NCBI GenBank assembly: GCA_963747375.1
Contig: CAVVFL010000011.1
Location: 248,001-312,000 of the forward strand
DNA: 64,000 nucleotides
Origin: Sva-07 sp963747375
GTDB taxonomy: Bacteria > Actinomycetota > Acidimicrobiia > Acidimicrobiales > Ilumatobacteraceae
Direction: 5' to 3'
The translations under genes were made by a program, and so were the position numbers. The notes below the pieces were generated by a model, which saw only the letters and a list, made by a program, of their open reading frames with translations, searched no databases and had not been told where the DNA came from. Shown piece by piece: positions 17,647 to 28,492 of this stretch; positions within the stretch are counted from its first letter, which is position 1, and every line of letters begins with the position of its first letter.

Positions 17647-18922
17647 TCAGAGACCGTCGACGGCGTCGTCGCGCGTCACGTCGATGACCGCAGCGATCGG
17701 TCGACCCTCGCCCACCACCGCGGCGAGCGGACCGCCGCGTACGGTGCCCGACGTCAGCACGACGAACTCCACATCCGGCATCGCCTCGGCTGCCGACGGC
17801 GGCCTTGGCGATCACGCGCCACACCGCGTCGATGCGGGCGAGTCCCGGCCGCGCCGGCGTGTGCGTGCCGCCGAGCTCGAACAGTCGCACGACGCCCGAC
17901 GGACTCGTCGCCCGGAAGCTGACCGTGACGCCGGGGGCGATGCGGACGGCCTCGTCGACGTCGGTGTAGCCGGCTTCGTCGAGCAGTGTCCGGGCCATGT
18001 CCTTGAGCGTGCGTCGATCGCGTCGCGCCTCGGGCACCATCGACTCGACCCGCTCACGAGCCTGGCGGACGTAGCCGGCATCGGTGTCGTAGCCGATGTA
18101 GTGGCGCCCGGTGTTGACGGCAGCGACCGCGGTGGTGCCCGACCCCATGAACGGATCGAGCACGACGTCGCCGTCGTAGGTGAACAGCTGGATGCACCGC
18201 TCGACGAGGGCCACCGGGAACGGAGCGGGATGCCCGACACGGGTGGCGCTCTCGGCGGGGATCTCCCACACGTCGAGCGTCGCCTCCATGAACTCGTCGC
18301 CGGGGATCGTGGCGACACCTGGTTGGCCCGGCGCCGCCGAACCGCGACCGACGCGGTCGAAGCGGCCCTTGCTGGCGATGATCACGCGTTCGGTCGTGTC
18401 GCGCAGCACCGGGTTGGCGGGCGACTGGTACGAACCCCAGGCACACGATCCGCTCGCCCCGCGCTGCTTCTGCCAGATGACCTCGCCGCGCAGCAGCAGC
18501 CGGAGATCGTCCTGCAGGATCGTGGTGACGTCGGCGGCCAGGCTGCGATACGGACGACGACCGAGGTTGGCGACGTTGACGGCGATGCGCCCCCCGGGCT
18601 CGAGCGTGCGGACCGATTCGCGCAGCACGTCGCGCAGCATGGTGAGGTAGTCGATGTAGTCGCCGGGCACGTGGCCTTCGCCGAGCGCCGTCTCGTACTC
18701 CTTGCCGGCGAAGTACGGCGGCGAGGTGACGACGAGCGCGACCGATGCGTCGGGAACGTGCGACATGTCGCGGGCATCACCGACATGGATGACGTCGAGC
18801 CGTCCGGGTGACCCGAGTGCATCGTCGTCGCTGATCTCGGGCGCGGCGAAGCGGGCGTAGAAGTCGGTGGCGTCGTGCGACTCGCGTTTGCCGACACCGA
18901 ACGACGACGTGGACGTACCCAT
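17647..18922 (-). CDS. Orphan DNA methyltransferase (N4/N6 type, beta order), one frame break
   Basis: The catalytic motif TSPPYFAGKEYE (about residue 65) comes before the S-adenosylmethionine motif DPFMGSGTTAVAAVN (about residue 235), which is the beta-class order. The TSPPY form favours N4-cytosine methylation, though N6-adenine cannot be excluded. A target-recognition region with KQRGASGSCAWGSYQ lies between. About 120 residues follow the catalytic domain: DEAGYTDVDEAVRIAPGVTV, then FELGGTHTPARPGLARID. After a frame break near 17800, VEFVVLTSGTVRGGPLAAVV follows to the stop at 17647. No restriction endonuclease or specificity gene is adjacent, so it may be a solitary regulatory methylase. 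The nature of the C-terminal part is unknown to me. Confidence 0.82.
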
Positions 18923-18932
18923 CGACGTGCGG

Positions 18933-19783
18933 TCAGCTTCCGATGTTCATCGTCGGGTTGATGCCGGCGGCGGCACGCTGCATGCGCTCGACCGGACCTT
19001 GGCGCATGTCCTCGTGGGTGAGGATCCAGAACTGGTCCGGCCTTGATCGCTGCGACCACCTGGTCGGCCACCTCGCTCGCCGGAATGCCGGTCTCGACAC
19101 CGGTGCGGAAGAACTCGGCGATGATCGGGCCGAGGGGTGAGTCGATCGACGCCGGCTCCTTGTTGATCAGATCGGTCTTGACGAATCCGGGACACAGCAC
19201 GCTCGCGCCGACCGGGGAGCCGAGGGCCTCGAGTTCGAGGAACAGGCTCTCGGTGAGGCCGACCACGGCATGTTTCGTGGCGAAGTACGGCGCGAGGCCC
19301 GGCGCGACACCGAGACCGGCCATCGACGCGGTGTTGACGATGTGGCCGATGCCCTGCTGCTGCATGATCGGCAGGAACGCACGGATGCCGTGCACCACTC
19401 CGAACAGGTTGACGTCGACGACTCGATGCCACAGTTCGATCGGGTCGGTCCACGGATCACCGAAGCCGCCGATCCCCGCGTTGTTGAACGCCACGTGGAT
19501 GGCACCGAACTGTTCGAGCGCGTACTCGGCGAGCGCGTTCACCTCGGGCTCGGCCGTGGTGTTGCAGATCATCGTGGCGACCGACGCACCGTCCTCGGTC
19601 AGGCGGGCCTCGACGTCGCGCAACTTGGGGGCGTCGATGTCGGCCAGCACGACGCTCATCCCCTCGGCGATCAGTGCCTCGGCAACCGCGAGGCCGATGC
19701 CGCTGGCTCCGCCGGTGATCACTGCGACATTGCCGGGTGCGATCGCGGACGGACGCGCCGGTGACTGACTGCGAGTCGGACAT
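18933..19783 (-). CDS. Short-chain dehydrogenase/reductase, two frame breaks
   Basis: Classical SDR of about 283 residues. It shows cofactor motif ITGGASGIGLAVAEAL, an Asp after the second strand (VVLADIDAPK, suggesting NAD rather than NADP), structural NNAG in FNNAGIGGFGD, and catalytic NTASMAGLGVAP with YFATKHAV for Ser-Tyr-Lys. The N-terminal leader MSDSQS from ATG 19783 is shifted one frame from the Rossmann segment near 19758. The C-terminus QFWILTHEDMRQGPVERMQ is shifted near 19037. Both look like read errors. It is divergent from the OYE reductase gene with only 59 bp between starts. Substrate is unknown. Confidence 0.85.
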
Positions 19784-19789
19784 CGCCCA

Positions 19790-19795
19790 AATCTA
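19790..19795 (-). promoter_or_regulatory. TANNNT -10 box (TAGATT) of the SDR gene
   Basis: TAGATT on the minus strand, six bases before ATG 19783. Confidence 0.45.
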
Positions 19796-19826
19796 GACGG
19801 GCACGGCAGCGCCAGAACGTGAGGGC

Positions 19827-19832
19827 TACCGT
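19827..19832 (+). promoter_or_regulatory. TANNNT -10 box (TACCGT) of the OYE/FadH gene
   Basis: TACCGT is followed by ten bases and ATG 19843, consistent with leaderless initiation. Confidence 0.5.
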
Positions 19833-19842
19833 TGACGGCGCC

Positions 19843-21790
19843 ATGGCCTACCGCTACCTCTGGTCTCCCCTGCAGCTCGGCCCCGTCGAGGTGCGCAACC
19901 GGATCGTGTTCTCCGCGCACCTCACCAACTACGCACGCAACGGCCTGCCGACCGATCAGCACGCGGCGTACTACGCGGCGCGGGCGGCCGGTGGCACCGG
20001 GTTGATCATCACCGAGGAACACTCGACCCATCCGACCGACTGGCCCTACGAGAAGCTGATCCACGGCTTCCATCGCGAGGTGATCCCCGGCTACCGCAAG
20101 ATCACCGACGCCGTCCACCGTCATCGGGTGCCGATCTTCGCCCAGATCAACCACAACGGTGGCCAGGCGTCGTCGATGTTCTCCCGCCTGCCGGTGTGGG
20201 GGCCGTCGCCGGTTGCCGATCCGTTGTTCCGTGAGGTGCCCAAGGCCGTCACGCAGGCCGAGATCGACGAGATCGTCGCCGGCTACGCACTCGTCGCCGA
20301 GCACTGCGCGGAGGGCGGTTTCGACGGCATCGAACTCCAGTGCTCGCACAGTTCGATCGTGCGCGGCTTCCTCTCCCCCGCCACCAACCACCGCACCGAT
20401 TCCTACGGCGGATCGCTGGAGAACCGGACCCGGCTGCTCGTCGAGATCGTGGCAGCGGTCCGCAAGGAGATCGGCCGGGGCATGGCACTCGGCGTGCGGA
20501 TCTGCGGTGACGAGCTGATCGAGCACGGCACGACCATCGACGACGCGGTCCGGATCGCCGAGATCGTCGAGGCGACCGGCCAGGTCGACTACATCAACAC
20601 CTCGATCGGCGTCGCGACGGCGAGCCTGTTCATGATCGAGGCGTCGATGCACATCCCGCCCGGCTACTCGATGTTCATCCCCTCCGCGATCCGCAAGGCC
20701 GTCGATCTCCCGGTGGTCGGCGTCGGACGTTTCAAGGATCCACTGCAGGCCGAGCGGGCTCTCGCCGAGGGCCACTGCGATCTCGTCGGCGTGGTGCGCG
20801 GCCAGATCGCCGACGCCGACTTCGTCGCGAAGGCGCAGAGCCGGCTCGACCGACGAGACACGACTGTGCCTGTCGTGCAACCAGGAGTGCGTCGGCCGCA
20901 TGGGGCTCAACCGCTGGCTCGGCTGCATCGAGAACCCCCGCACCGGTCGCGAGTCCGAAGGTGTCGGCACGGTGAAGCTCACCTCGAAGCCGAAGTCGGT
21001 GATGGTGGTCGGCGCCGGACCCGCCGGGCTGCAGGCCGCGATCGCGGCTCGCCGCAACGGCCACTCGGTGACCGTGTACGAGAAGGAGCCGGTCGCCGGC
21101 GGTCAGGTCCGCCTCGCCGCATCGGTGCCGAACCGGGCCGAGTTCGGCGACATGATCCGCAACCAACTCACCGAGTGCCGTCGCCTCGGCGTCGAGTTCG
21201 AGTACGGCGTCGGCGTGTGGCCGGGGCTCGTCGAGGAGAAGCAACCCGACCACGTGATCATCGCCACCGGCGCCGAACCGGCCCATCCGTACTGGGTTCC
21301 CGGCGACGCGGACAACGTCGTCGACGTGCGCCAGGTGCTCGACGGCTCGGTCGAGCCGTTCGGTGACGTCGTCGTGTTCGACGAGATCGGCTTCCACCAC
21401 GCCACCTCGACCGCCGAGGTGCTCGCCGATCGCGGCTGCAACGTCGAGATCATCACGCCGGGCATGGTCGTCGGCCAGGACCTCGGCATCACCCTCGACA
21501 TGGAGAACTGGTGGATCCGCGCCGGCGAGAAGGGGATCGTCCAGACCACCGATCTCGTGCCGATGGGGATGGAGGGCCACACGTTGAACCTGCTCCACCA
21601 CCCGACCGGCACGAACGTCACTCGCGCCCCCGACTGGGTGGTGCTGGCCGTCCACGCCAACCCCGTCGAGTGGCTCTACCACGACCTGAGAGCGGCGGGC
21701 GTCAGCGTCGAACGCGTCGGTGACTGCGTCGCCCCCCGCCGGGCCCACGCCGCCATCGTCGAAGGCGAACGCGCCGGCGCCTCCGTCTGA
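19843..21790 (+). CDS. FadH/OYE-family NADH:flavin oxidoreductase (mycofactocin-system type), one frame break
   Basis: About 648 residues with the three-part layout of 2,4-dienoyl-CoA reductase. An old-yellow-enzyme barrel comes first (WSPLQLGPVEVRNRIVFSAH, INHNGGQASSMFSRLPVWGP, DGIELQCSHSSIVRGFLSP). A 4Fe-4S motif follows (CLSCNQECVGRMGLNRWLGC). Last is an FAD/NAD(P) domain (VMVVGAGPAGLQAAIAARR). The iron-sulfur segment TDETRLCLSCNQECVG lies in a different frame from the barrel, with a one-base break near 20855. OYE/FadH enzymes of this size are recurrent members of mycofactocin gene neighbourhoods. Placement upstream of etfAB/fixCX/mftEF fits that, though the physiological substrate is unknown. 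It is separated from the GH3 gene by a GGGGTCTGACCCC palindrome. Confidence 0.85.
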
Positions 21791-21792
21791 AC

Positions 21793-21825
21793 GTTACAGT
21801 CTGGGGTCTGACCCCGGGATGTAAC
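21793..21825. repeat. GTTACA...GGGGTCTGACCCC...TGTAAC palindrome
   Basis: Imperfect arms GTTACAGTCTGGGG and CCCCGGGATGTAAC flank the centre TCTGA. It has the same core and same flanks as the perfect copy at 57062-57092, and the same core as 63703-63717. Confidence 0.65.
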
Positions 21826-21843
21826 ACCTGGCAAACTCGGCGG

Positions 21844-24370
21844 GTGATCGACATCGATGCGGCACTGGCCGCGCTCTCACTGGACGACAAGTGCGCGCTC
21901 GTGGCGGGGCGCTCGACGTGGCGGACGCATGCGTTCCCCGACGCGGGCGTGCCCCAGCTGAAGATGTCGGACGGTCCCAACGGTGTACGCGGCGAAGGAC
22001 ACGGCGGGTCGGGGACCCCCGGCGTCGTCGTTCCGGCCGGCATCACGCTCGGCGCCACGTGGGATCCCGACCTCGTCGGCGAGATCGGCGCACTGATCGG
22101 CACCGAGGCTCGCCGCAAGAGCGCGCACATCGTGCTCGGCCCCACGGTCAACCTCCATCGCACCCCCGTCGGCGGGCGCACGTTCGAGTGCTACAGCGAA
22201 GACCCCGAACTCACCGGCGCGCTCGCTGCGGCGTACGTCCGTGGCGTGCAGTCGCACGACGTCGCCGTCACCGTCAAACACTTCGCCGCCAACGACACCG
22301 AGATCGAACGGATGAGCGTCGACGTCGACGTCGACGAACGCACGCTTCGCGAGCTCTACCTGCGACCGTTCGAACGCACCGTGAACGAGGCCGACGCCTG
22401 GGGGATCATGAGCGCCTACAACCGCCTCGACGGCGAGTTCTGCGCGCACAACCGACGCCTCCTGACCGAGATCTTGCGCGACGAATGGGGCTTCGACGGC
22501 TTCGTCGTCTCCGACTGGTACGGCGTGCACGACGCCGCAGGCGCGGCGAACGCCGGGCTGAGCCTGGAGATGCCCGGACCGGTGCGCATCTACGGCAACA
22601 AGCTGGCCGCCGCAGTCGAGCGTGGCGACGTCGACGAGGCCCAGGTCGACCGACTCGTGCGCGATCTCCTCCTGCTCGCCAACCGCACCAAGGCCGACGA
22701 ACGATCGGCCGACGATCCGGAGCAGTCCGTCGACGATCCGGCCGAGCGGGCGCTCACCCGACGCGCGGCGATCGGCGGCACCGTCCTGCTGCGCAACGAC
22801 CCGGTCGACGGATCGACGGTCCTCCCGTTCGACGCCGCGACGATCCGCTCGATCGCGATCATCGGACCCAACGCATCGATCGATCGGTGCATGGGCGGTG
22901 GATCGGCCAGCCTCACCCCGTTCCGCCATCGCACACTGCTCAGCGCCATCACCCAGCGGTTCGGCCCCGGCACCGCTGCCGACGCGACGATCGTCTACGA
23001 ACCCGGCGTGCGCATCGATCGATTGACACCGGTCGTCCGCAAGGGGCAACTGGTGCGCCCTGACGGCGGGCCCGGCCTGCGCGTCTCGTACGTGAACGGC
23101 ACCGACTGGGACGGTGAGGTCGCCGCCGAGGAGACGTCGTCGACCTCACTCGTGCGGTTCTTCGGTTCCACACCGGCAGGTATCGACCCTCGCGGCTTCT
23201 CGGCCCGCATCGACGGCGCGTTCGTTCCCGACGTCGACGGTCCCCACACGATCGGCGTCGTCACCACCGGCCCGGTGTCGCTGGCCGTCGACGCCGGCGA
23301 CGGCATGACGACCCTCGTCGACGATCCCGACATGCAACTTCCCCGTGGTGAGGAGTTCTTCGGGTACGGCAGCATCGAGGTCACCGAGACGATCGACTGC
23401 TGGGCCGGCGTCCCCGTTCCCGCTCGCGGTCAAGTGGTCGACGGCGGCCGGCAACGGCTTCGCGGCGATCCGAGTCGGCGTGCGCTCCCCGGAGCCCGCC
23501 GACCTCATGGACCGAGCCGTCGCCGCCGCAGCGGCCGCTGACATCGCCGTCGTCATGGTCGGCACGAACGACGAGTGGGAGACCGAGGGTCACGACCGCA
23601 CGACGATGGACCTCCCCGGCCGCCAGGACGAGCTCGTTCGCCGGGTGGTCGCGGCGAACCCGCGCACCGCCGTGATCGTGAATGCGGGCTCGCCGGTCAC
23701 GATGGACTGGGCGGCCGACGACGACCCGAACGCCGCCCCCGCCGTGCTCACCTCGTTCTTCGCCGGCCAGGAGCAGGCCGAGGGTCTCGTCGACGTGTTG
23801 TTCGGTGATGCCGATCCGGGCGGGCGCCTGCCGACCACGTTCCCCAAGCGGCTCGCCGACCACCCTGCGTACCTGCATCACCGCCCGGACCACGACAGCA
23901 CCGGCGCGGGCACGCAGCGCTACGGCGAGGGCCTCTTCATGGGCTACCGCGGGTACGACGCCCGCGACGTGGCGCCGCGGTTCGCGTTCGGGCACGGCCT
24001 CAGCTACGGCCGCGCCGACTGGGGCGAGCCGACGGCGTCGGCGACCACGATCGGCGTCGACGGGTCCGTCACCGTCACCGTGCCGGTCACCGCCGGCGCC
24101 GCTCGCGACGCAACGGTCGTCGTGCAGGGCTATGTCGCGCCGATTGCATCGAGCGCGAAACGTCCCCCGAAGGAACTCAAGGCGTGGGCCAAGTCGGTCG
24201 TCACCGCGGGCACCACGTCGGAGTCGGTGCTCGAGTTCGGCCCCGACGCCTTCCACCACTGGGACACCGCGACCGGGGCGTGGATCGTCGAACCCGGCGA
24301 CTACGACATCGTGATCGCCTCGTCGGCCGATGCCGAGCACGCCCGCATCCGCGTCACCGTCGGAGCCTGA
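21844..24370 (+). CDS. Glycoside hydrolase family 3 beta-glucosidase with PA14 insert, one frame break
   Basis: About 842 residues. The TIM-barrel domain has MSDGPNGVRGEG, a KHFAANDTE motif and the catalytic nucleophile Asp in VVSDWYGVHDA. The alpha/beta sandwich domain begins near TRRAAIGGTVLLRND. A PA14 domain is inserted (GLRVSYVNGTDWDGEVAAEE through DGPHTIGVVTTGPVSLAVD), as in beta-glucosidases acting on short beta-glucans. A fibronectin-III-like C-terminal domain follows (RFAFGHGLSYGRADWGEP). There is no signal peptide, so it is probably cytoplasmic. GTG 21844 is the start. A one-base break lies near 23412, between VTETIDCWAGVP and FPLAVKWSTAAGNG. It lies on the same strand as the ETF/mft genes, only 41 bp before dedA. 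Confidence 0.87.
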
Positions 24371-24396
24371 CGATCGGCCGAGGATCAAGTGCTGGA

Positions 24397-24402
24397 TAGC
24401 GT
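24397..24402 (+). promoter_or_regulatory. TANNNT -10 box (TAGCGT) before dedA
   Basis: TAGCGT followed by nine bases and ATG 24412. It suggests an internal promoter that drives the dedA-etf-fix-mft genes separately from GH3. Confidence 0.45.
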
Positions 24403-24411
24403 CGGGGCGCC

Positions 24412-25080
24412 ATGGCCGTGATCGTCGCGAACATCATCACCGACGTCACGGACTGGCTCGACGAGTTCTCGTCGAACTGGTGGTTCCTGCTGATCATCTT
24501 CGCGGTCGCACTCCTCGACTCGGTGATTCCGATCGTGCCGGGCGAGACCACCGTGATCGCCGGCGGGGTGGCTGCCGGCGCCGGCAATCAGACGCTCGCG
24601 CTCGTGATCCTCGCCGGGGCACTCGGCGCCTTCCTCGGCGACAACCTCGCCTACACGATCGGCAATCGCTTCGAACCGAGGGTCCAGGCATGGGCCGCCC
24701 GCAAACCGAACCGCTCCGAACGGCTCGACCAGGCCGGCCGCCAGATCCGCAAGCGCGGCGGTCCGCTCCTGATCACCGCACGGTTCATCCCCGGAGGTCG
24801 CACGGTGCTGACCGTGTCGTCCGGGCTGACCCGTCAGCCGCGCCGCTGGTTCGCCACCTGGGTCGCGGTGGCCGCGGTCATCTGGGCGACCTACGCCGCC
24901 GGGCTCGGCTACCTCTTCGGTCAGGCCTTCGAGGACGACCACGCCATCGCGTTCTGGCTGGCCTTCGGCACGGCCCTCGGGATCACTGCGATGATCGAGA
25001 TCATCCGGTGGATCCGCGACCGTCGACGCACCCCGGTGATTACGCACAGCGAGGAACACGACCGTACGCTGGGCGAATGA
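24412..25080 (+). CDS. DedA/SNARE-associated family membrane protein
   Basis: 222 residues. DedA signature: PIVPGETTVIAGGVAAGAG near residue 40, GALGAFLGDNLAYTIGNRF, and the amphipathic motif ITARFIPGGRTVLTVSSGL with conserved Arg and Gly, followed by WVAVAAVIWATYAAGLGYL. DedA proteins are now linked to flipping of lipid carriers (undecaprenyl phosphate or phosphatidylethanolamine) across the membrane. The ATG of etfA overlaps the stop (ATGA), so dedA is translationally tied to the electron-transfer genes. No functional link between the two is established; coupling may be only transcriptional convenience. Confidence 0.88.
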   Translation: MAVIVANIITDVTDWLDEFSSNWWFLLIIFAVALLDSVIPIVPGETTVIAGGVAAGAGNQTLALVILAGALGAFLGDNLAYTIGNRFEPRVQAWAARKPNRSERLDQAGRQIRKRGGPLLITARFIPGGRTVLTVSSGLTRQPRRWFATWVAVAAVIWATYAAGLGYLFGQAFEDDHAIAFWLAFGTALGITAMIEIIRWIRDRRRTPVITHSEEHDRTLGE

Positions 25081-26032
25081 TTGCGCTGATCCCGGTACGT
25101 GACGGGGTGCTCCCCGCTGGTGCCGCCGAGACGATCAGCGAATGCGACGGACACGCTCTCGTCGCGGGCAGCGGAACCGGCGACATCGAATTCGACGGGT
25201 TGGCGACCACCGCACTGCTCGTCGAGCTCGGCGCGGTCGAGCCCGCCCGCTGGACCGCCGCGCTCGCACCGATCATCCGCCAACTCGCCGAGCAAGGCGT
25301 CGACACCGACATCGTCGTGCTCCCCCACGCACCCGACGGCCGCGACCTGGCACCGCACCTCGCGCTCGCCCTCGATCGGCCGCTGCTCGCCGGCGCCACC
25401 GAGGTCTCCGCCCACCGTGTTCGAGTCGCCCGCCGAGGTGGCCTCGAACTCCACGAGCAGCGACCGACCGGACCGTTCGTCGCCACCCTGCAGATCGAGG
25501 CACGCGGTCCCGTCACGTTCGAAGGACCCGCGACGGTCGAACACATCGACCTTCCCGGCGACACTCCGGCCACGCTCGATGCGCACGTGGTCGAGGTGCT
25601 CCCCCCGACGTGCAGACGATGGACCTCACCGAGGCCCGACGGATCGTCGGTGGCGGCGCCGGCCTCGAGAGCGCAGCACGTTTCGAGCAGCTCGACCGGT
25701 TCGCGGCCTCGATCGGCGGGGTGATGGGTGCGACCCGTGTCATCACCGACCGGTCGTGGGTCCACCACGATCGCCAGATCGGCACCACGGGTGTCGTCGT
25801 CGACCCCGTGCTCTACCTCGCGTTCGGCGTGAGCGGAGCAGTGCAACACACGAGCGGACTCGGACACCCCGACCACATCATCAGCGTCAACACCGACTCG
25901 CACTGCCCGATGATGGCGATGTCCGACCTGGCGATCGTCGCCGACGCCAACGAGACGCTCGACGAACTGCTCCGCCTGATCGACTCGAACGAGACGCCGA
26001 CCGACCGGACGAGCGAGGCCGCTCGTGGCTGA
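25077..26032 (+). CDS. etfA: Electron transfer flavoprotein alpha subunit (mycofactocin-associated type), one frame break
   Basis: About 318 residues. The N-terminal domain MIALIPVRDGVLPAGAAETI is characteristic of the short EtfA found next to mycofactocin genes. The FAD-binding C-terminal domain is clear: ARRIVGGGAGLES, HHDRQIGTTGVVVDPVLYLA, FGVSGAVQHTSGL, ISVNTDSHCPMMAMSDLAIV. The two halves are in different frames because a run of C residues near 25603 is one base short (PP-D-VQTMDL expected), a typical homopolymer read error. EtfA/EtfB carry electrons from dehydrogenases to an ETF:quinone oxidoreductase, here the neighbouring fixC/fixX products. It overlaps both neighbours by 4 and 8 bases. 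Confidence 0.88.
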
Positions 26033-27336
26033 CGCCATGGCTGCCGACGCGATCGTGGTCGGTGCGGGACCGGCGGGATCTGCTGCCGCAACGGTCCTCG
26101 CCCGCCAGGGCTACTCGGTGATCCTGCTCGAACGCGGCAGCTTCCCCGGCTCGAAGAACATGTACGGCGGCGTCGTGTACCCCCGCATCCTCGACCAACT
26201 GCATCCCGAGTGGTGGCTCGAGGCACCGATCCAGCGATGGGTCACGCGCCGTTCCACGATGGTGCTGACCGAGACCCAGGCGCTCACCGTCGACTTCCGC
26301 TCGACGAAATGGGGCGCACCCCCGTACAACGGCGCCACTGCCTACCGGCCCGACTGGGACCACTGGCTCGCCGGGAAGGCCGAAGCCGACGGCGCCCTGC
26401 TCGTCTGTTCCACCACGGCGACCGGCCTGCTGCGTGACAGCCGCGGCCACGGTGATCGGCGTCACGACCGACCGCCCCGATGGAGACCTTCACGCCCGTG
26501 TGGTCATTGCCTGCGACGGCGTGAACAGCTTCCTTGCGAAGGAGGCCGGGCTCTACGGCGAGGTCGACGCCTCCAACTACACCGTCGGCGTCAAAGAGAC
26601 GATCGCCCTCCCCAAGGACGTCATCGACGAGCGCTTCGCCGTTCGCGACCGCGACGGCGTCGACATCGAGATCCTCGGTGGGACCTCGGGAGTCAACGGC
26701 GGAGGGTTCATCTACACGAACCTCGACACGCTCTCGGTCGGTGTCGTCCTCAAACTGCCGAAGCTCGGTGCCCAGAAGCTGCGGCCCGAACAGATCATCG
26801 CCAACCTCAAGGCGCACCCGGCGATCGCTCCACTCGTCGAGGGCGGCGAGATCAAGGAGTACTCGGCGCACGTCATTCCCGAGGCGGGTCTCTCGATGAT
26901 GCCGAAGATGACCGGCGACGGAATGCTCGTGGCCGGCGACGCCGCCGCCATGTGTCTGGCCGCGGGCATCTGGCTCGAGGGGGTCAACTTCGCGATGGCC
27001 AGCGGGATGTATGCGGGCGAGGCGGCTGCCGAGGCCCTCGCGGCGAACGACACCAGCGCCACCGGCCTGGCCGGCTACGAACGCCGACTGAACGACACGT
27101 TCGTCCTGCGCGACCACCGCAAGCTGCGCCGAGCGCCGGCACTCGTGCTCGCCGATCGCGTCCAGCACCTCTACCCCGACATGATCGCCAATACGGTGGA
27201 GCGGATGTTCCGCGTCGACAACCCCGCACCCAAACCCGGGTTGCGCCGCATCCTGAACGAGGAGCGCAAGCGCGCCGGTGTGAAGCTGCGCGATCTGGCC
27301 CGTGACGCCCGCGACGGCATGAGGACCTTCGGGTGA
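26025..27336 (+). CDS. fixC: FixC-like ETF:quinone oxidoreductase flavoprotein, one frame break
   Basis: About 437 residues. Start GTG 26025 overlaps etfA; ATG 26037 is an alternative. The FAD dinucleotide motif is VVGAGPAGSAAATVLARQG, followed by the FixC-type KNMYGGVVYPRIL. Later motifs are RVVIACDGVNSFLAKEAGL, LVAGDAAAMCLAAG for FAD, and a C-terminal region with VERMFRVDNPAPKPG. FixC with FixX passes electrons from reduced ETF to membrane quinone. A one-base break near 26435 separates CSTTATGLLRDS from TVIGVTTDRPDGDL. The stop overlaps the fixX start (GTGA). Confidence 0.87.
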
Positions 27337-27650
27337 GCACGCCGCCGTCGAACACGGGCGAGCGTTGGCCCGAGCTGTCGTTCGAGGATCTCATCGGCTC
27401 GACGCGCTTCGACATCCACGAGCGCGCCCACATCACCGTCGACGACACGATCTGCGCCGACTGCTCGACGCGTGAATGTGTCGTGGCCTGCCCCGCCAAC
27501 CTGTTCGTGCCCACGAGCGACGGCGGCATCCTGTTCAACTACGAGCAGTGCTTCGAGTGCGGCACGTGTTATCTGCTGTGCAACAAGGAGGGTGCGATCA
27601 CGTGGTCCTACCCCGAAGGCGGCCACGGGGTCGTCTTCAAGCGAACGTGA
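27333..27650 (+). CDS. fixX: FixX-like ferredoxin subunit of ETF:quinone oxidoreductase
   Basis: 105 residues, intact. Cysteine motifs are CADCSTRECVVACP and CFECGTCYLLCN, the FixX pattern that holds the iron-sulfur cluster partnering FixC. Aromatic residues near the C-terminus (ITWSYPEGGHGVVFK) match the segment that docks on the flavoprotein. It starts inside the fixC stop codon, and etfB starts 25 bases after its end. Together fixC and fixX correspond to the single-chain ETF-QO of mitochondria. Confidence 0.9.
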   Translation: MSTPPSNTGERWPELSFEDLIGSTRFDIHERAHITVDDTICADCSTRECVVACPANLFVPTSDGGILFNYEQCFECGTCYLLCNKEGAITWSYPEGGHGVVFKRT

Positions 27651-27675
27651 GCACACGGCGACGGATGGCGATGTC

Positions 27676-28485
27676 GTGAGGATCACCGTCTGCTGGAAGT
27701 GGGTGTCGCTCGACCGCGAACACGACGCCGACGAACGCTGGGCCGGAGTGTCCGCCGCCGACGAGGCCGCGCTCGAGGTGGCGCTGTCGGTGCGTGACGC
27801 GGTCGCCGATTCCGACGTGCAGGTGATCTGTCTCGGACCACCGGAGGCCGACGACGTGCTGCGCGCCGCGCTCGCTGCCGGAGCGAACTCCGCGACGCGG
27901 ATCGACGCCTCGCCCGAACTCGACGGGCGCACGGTGGCCGGGGCGATCGCCGATCACCTCCATGGCGCTGACCTGGTGCTGTGCGGCGACTACTCGATCG
28001 ACCGGGGCACGGGTTCGGTCCCTGCGTTCCTCGCAGCCGAACTCGGCGCGGCCCAGGCTCTGGGTCTTGTCGGGATCGACATGTCGACGGCGACCGCCTT
28101 GCCGCTGCGGGTGGTGCGCCGGCTCGACGGTGGCCGTCGCGAAGTGCTCGACGTGTCGCTGCCCGCCGTGCTCTCGGTCGAGGGATCGGTCGCGAGGCTG
28201 CGGAGGGCGTCGCTCGCCGCGTCGCTCGCATCGCGTGGCACACCGATCACGTCGGTGGCCGGCCCGCACGGTCGGCCGGCCGAGGCCGAAGTGCATCCGT
28301 ACCGTCCGCGGGCCCGAACGCTGCGCGCTCCGGCGGGCGACTCGCTCTCGCGTGTCAGGGCGATCCTCGACATCGGCGGCCACGACGGTCACGCGGAGAC
28401 GGTGACGCTCGACCCCCCGGCGGCCGCGCGCCGAATTCTCGACCAACTCGACGAGTGGGGCTACGACACCCCTGTTCCCGGCTGA
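27676..28485 (+). CDS. etfB: Electron transfer flavoprotein beta subunit (mycofactocin-associated type)
   Basis: 269 residues, intact. It begins VRITVCWKWVSLDREHD and has the ETF-beta layout: SAADEAALEVALSVRDA, VICLGPPEADDVLRAALAAG, the nucleotide-contact strand DLVLCGDYSIDRGTGSVPAF, and LPAVLSVEGS. The order etfA-fixC-fixX-etfB-mftE-mftF, with gaps of 7 bases or fewer after etfB, is a tight operon. ETF beta pairs with the alpha subunit to bind FAD and AMP and accept electrons from a dehydrogenase, here perhaps a mycofactocin-dependent one. GTG 27676 is the only start that preserves the family N-terminus. Confidence 0.87.
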   Translation: MRITVCWKWVSLDREHDADERWAGVSAADEAALEVALSVRDAVADSDVQVICLGPPEADDVLRAALAAGANSATRIDASPELDGRTVAGAIADHLHGADLVLCGDYSIDRGTGSVPAFLAAELGAAQALGLVGIDMSTATALPLRVVRRLDGGRREVLDVSLPAVLSVEGSVARLRRASLAASLASRGTPITSVAGPHGRPAEAEVHPYRPRARTLRAPAGDSLSRVRAILDIGGHDGHAETVTLDPPAAARRILDQLDEWGYDTPVPG

Positions 28486-28492
28486 CGCACCC

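Noticed and set aside
25077..27336. Treating split etfA and fixC as decaying pseudogenes
   Set aside because: All conserved motifs are intact across single-base breaks, and the same kind of break affects essential genes throughout the window.
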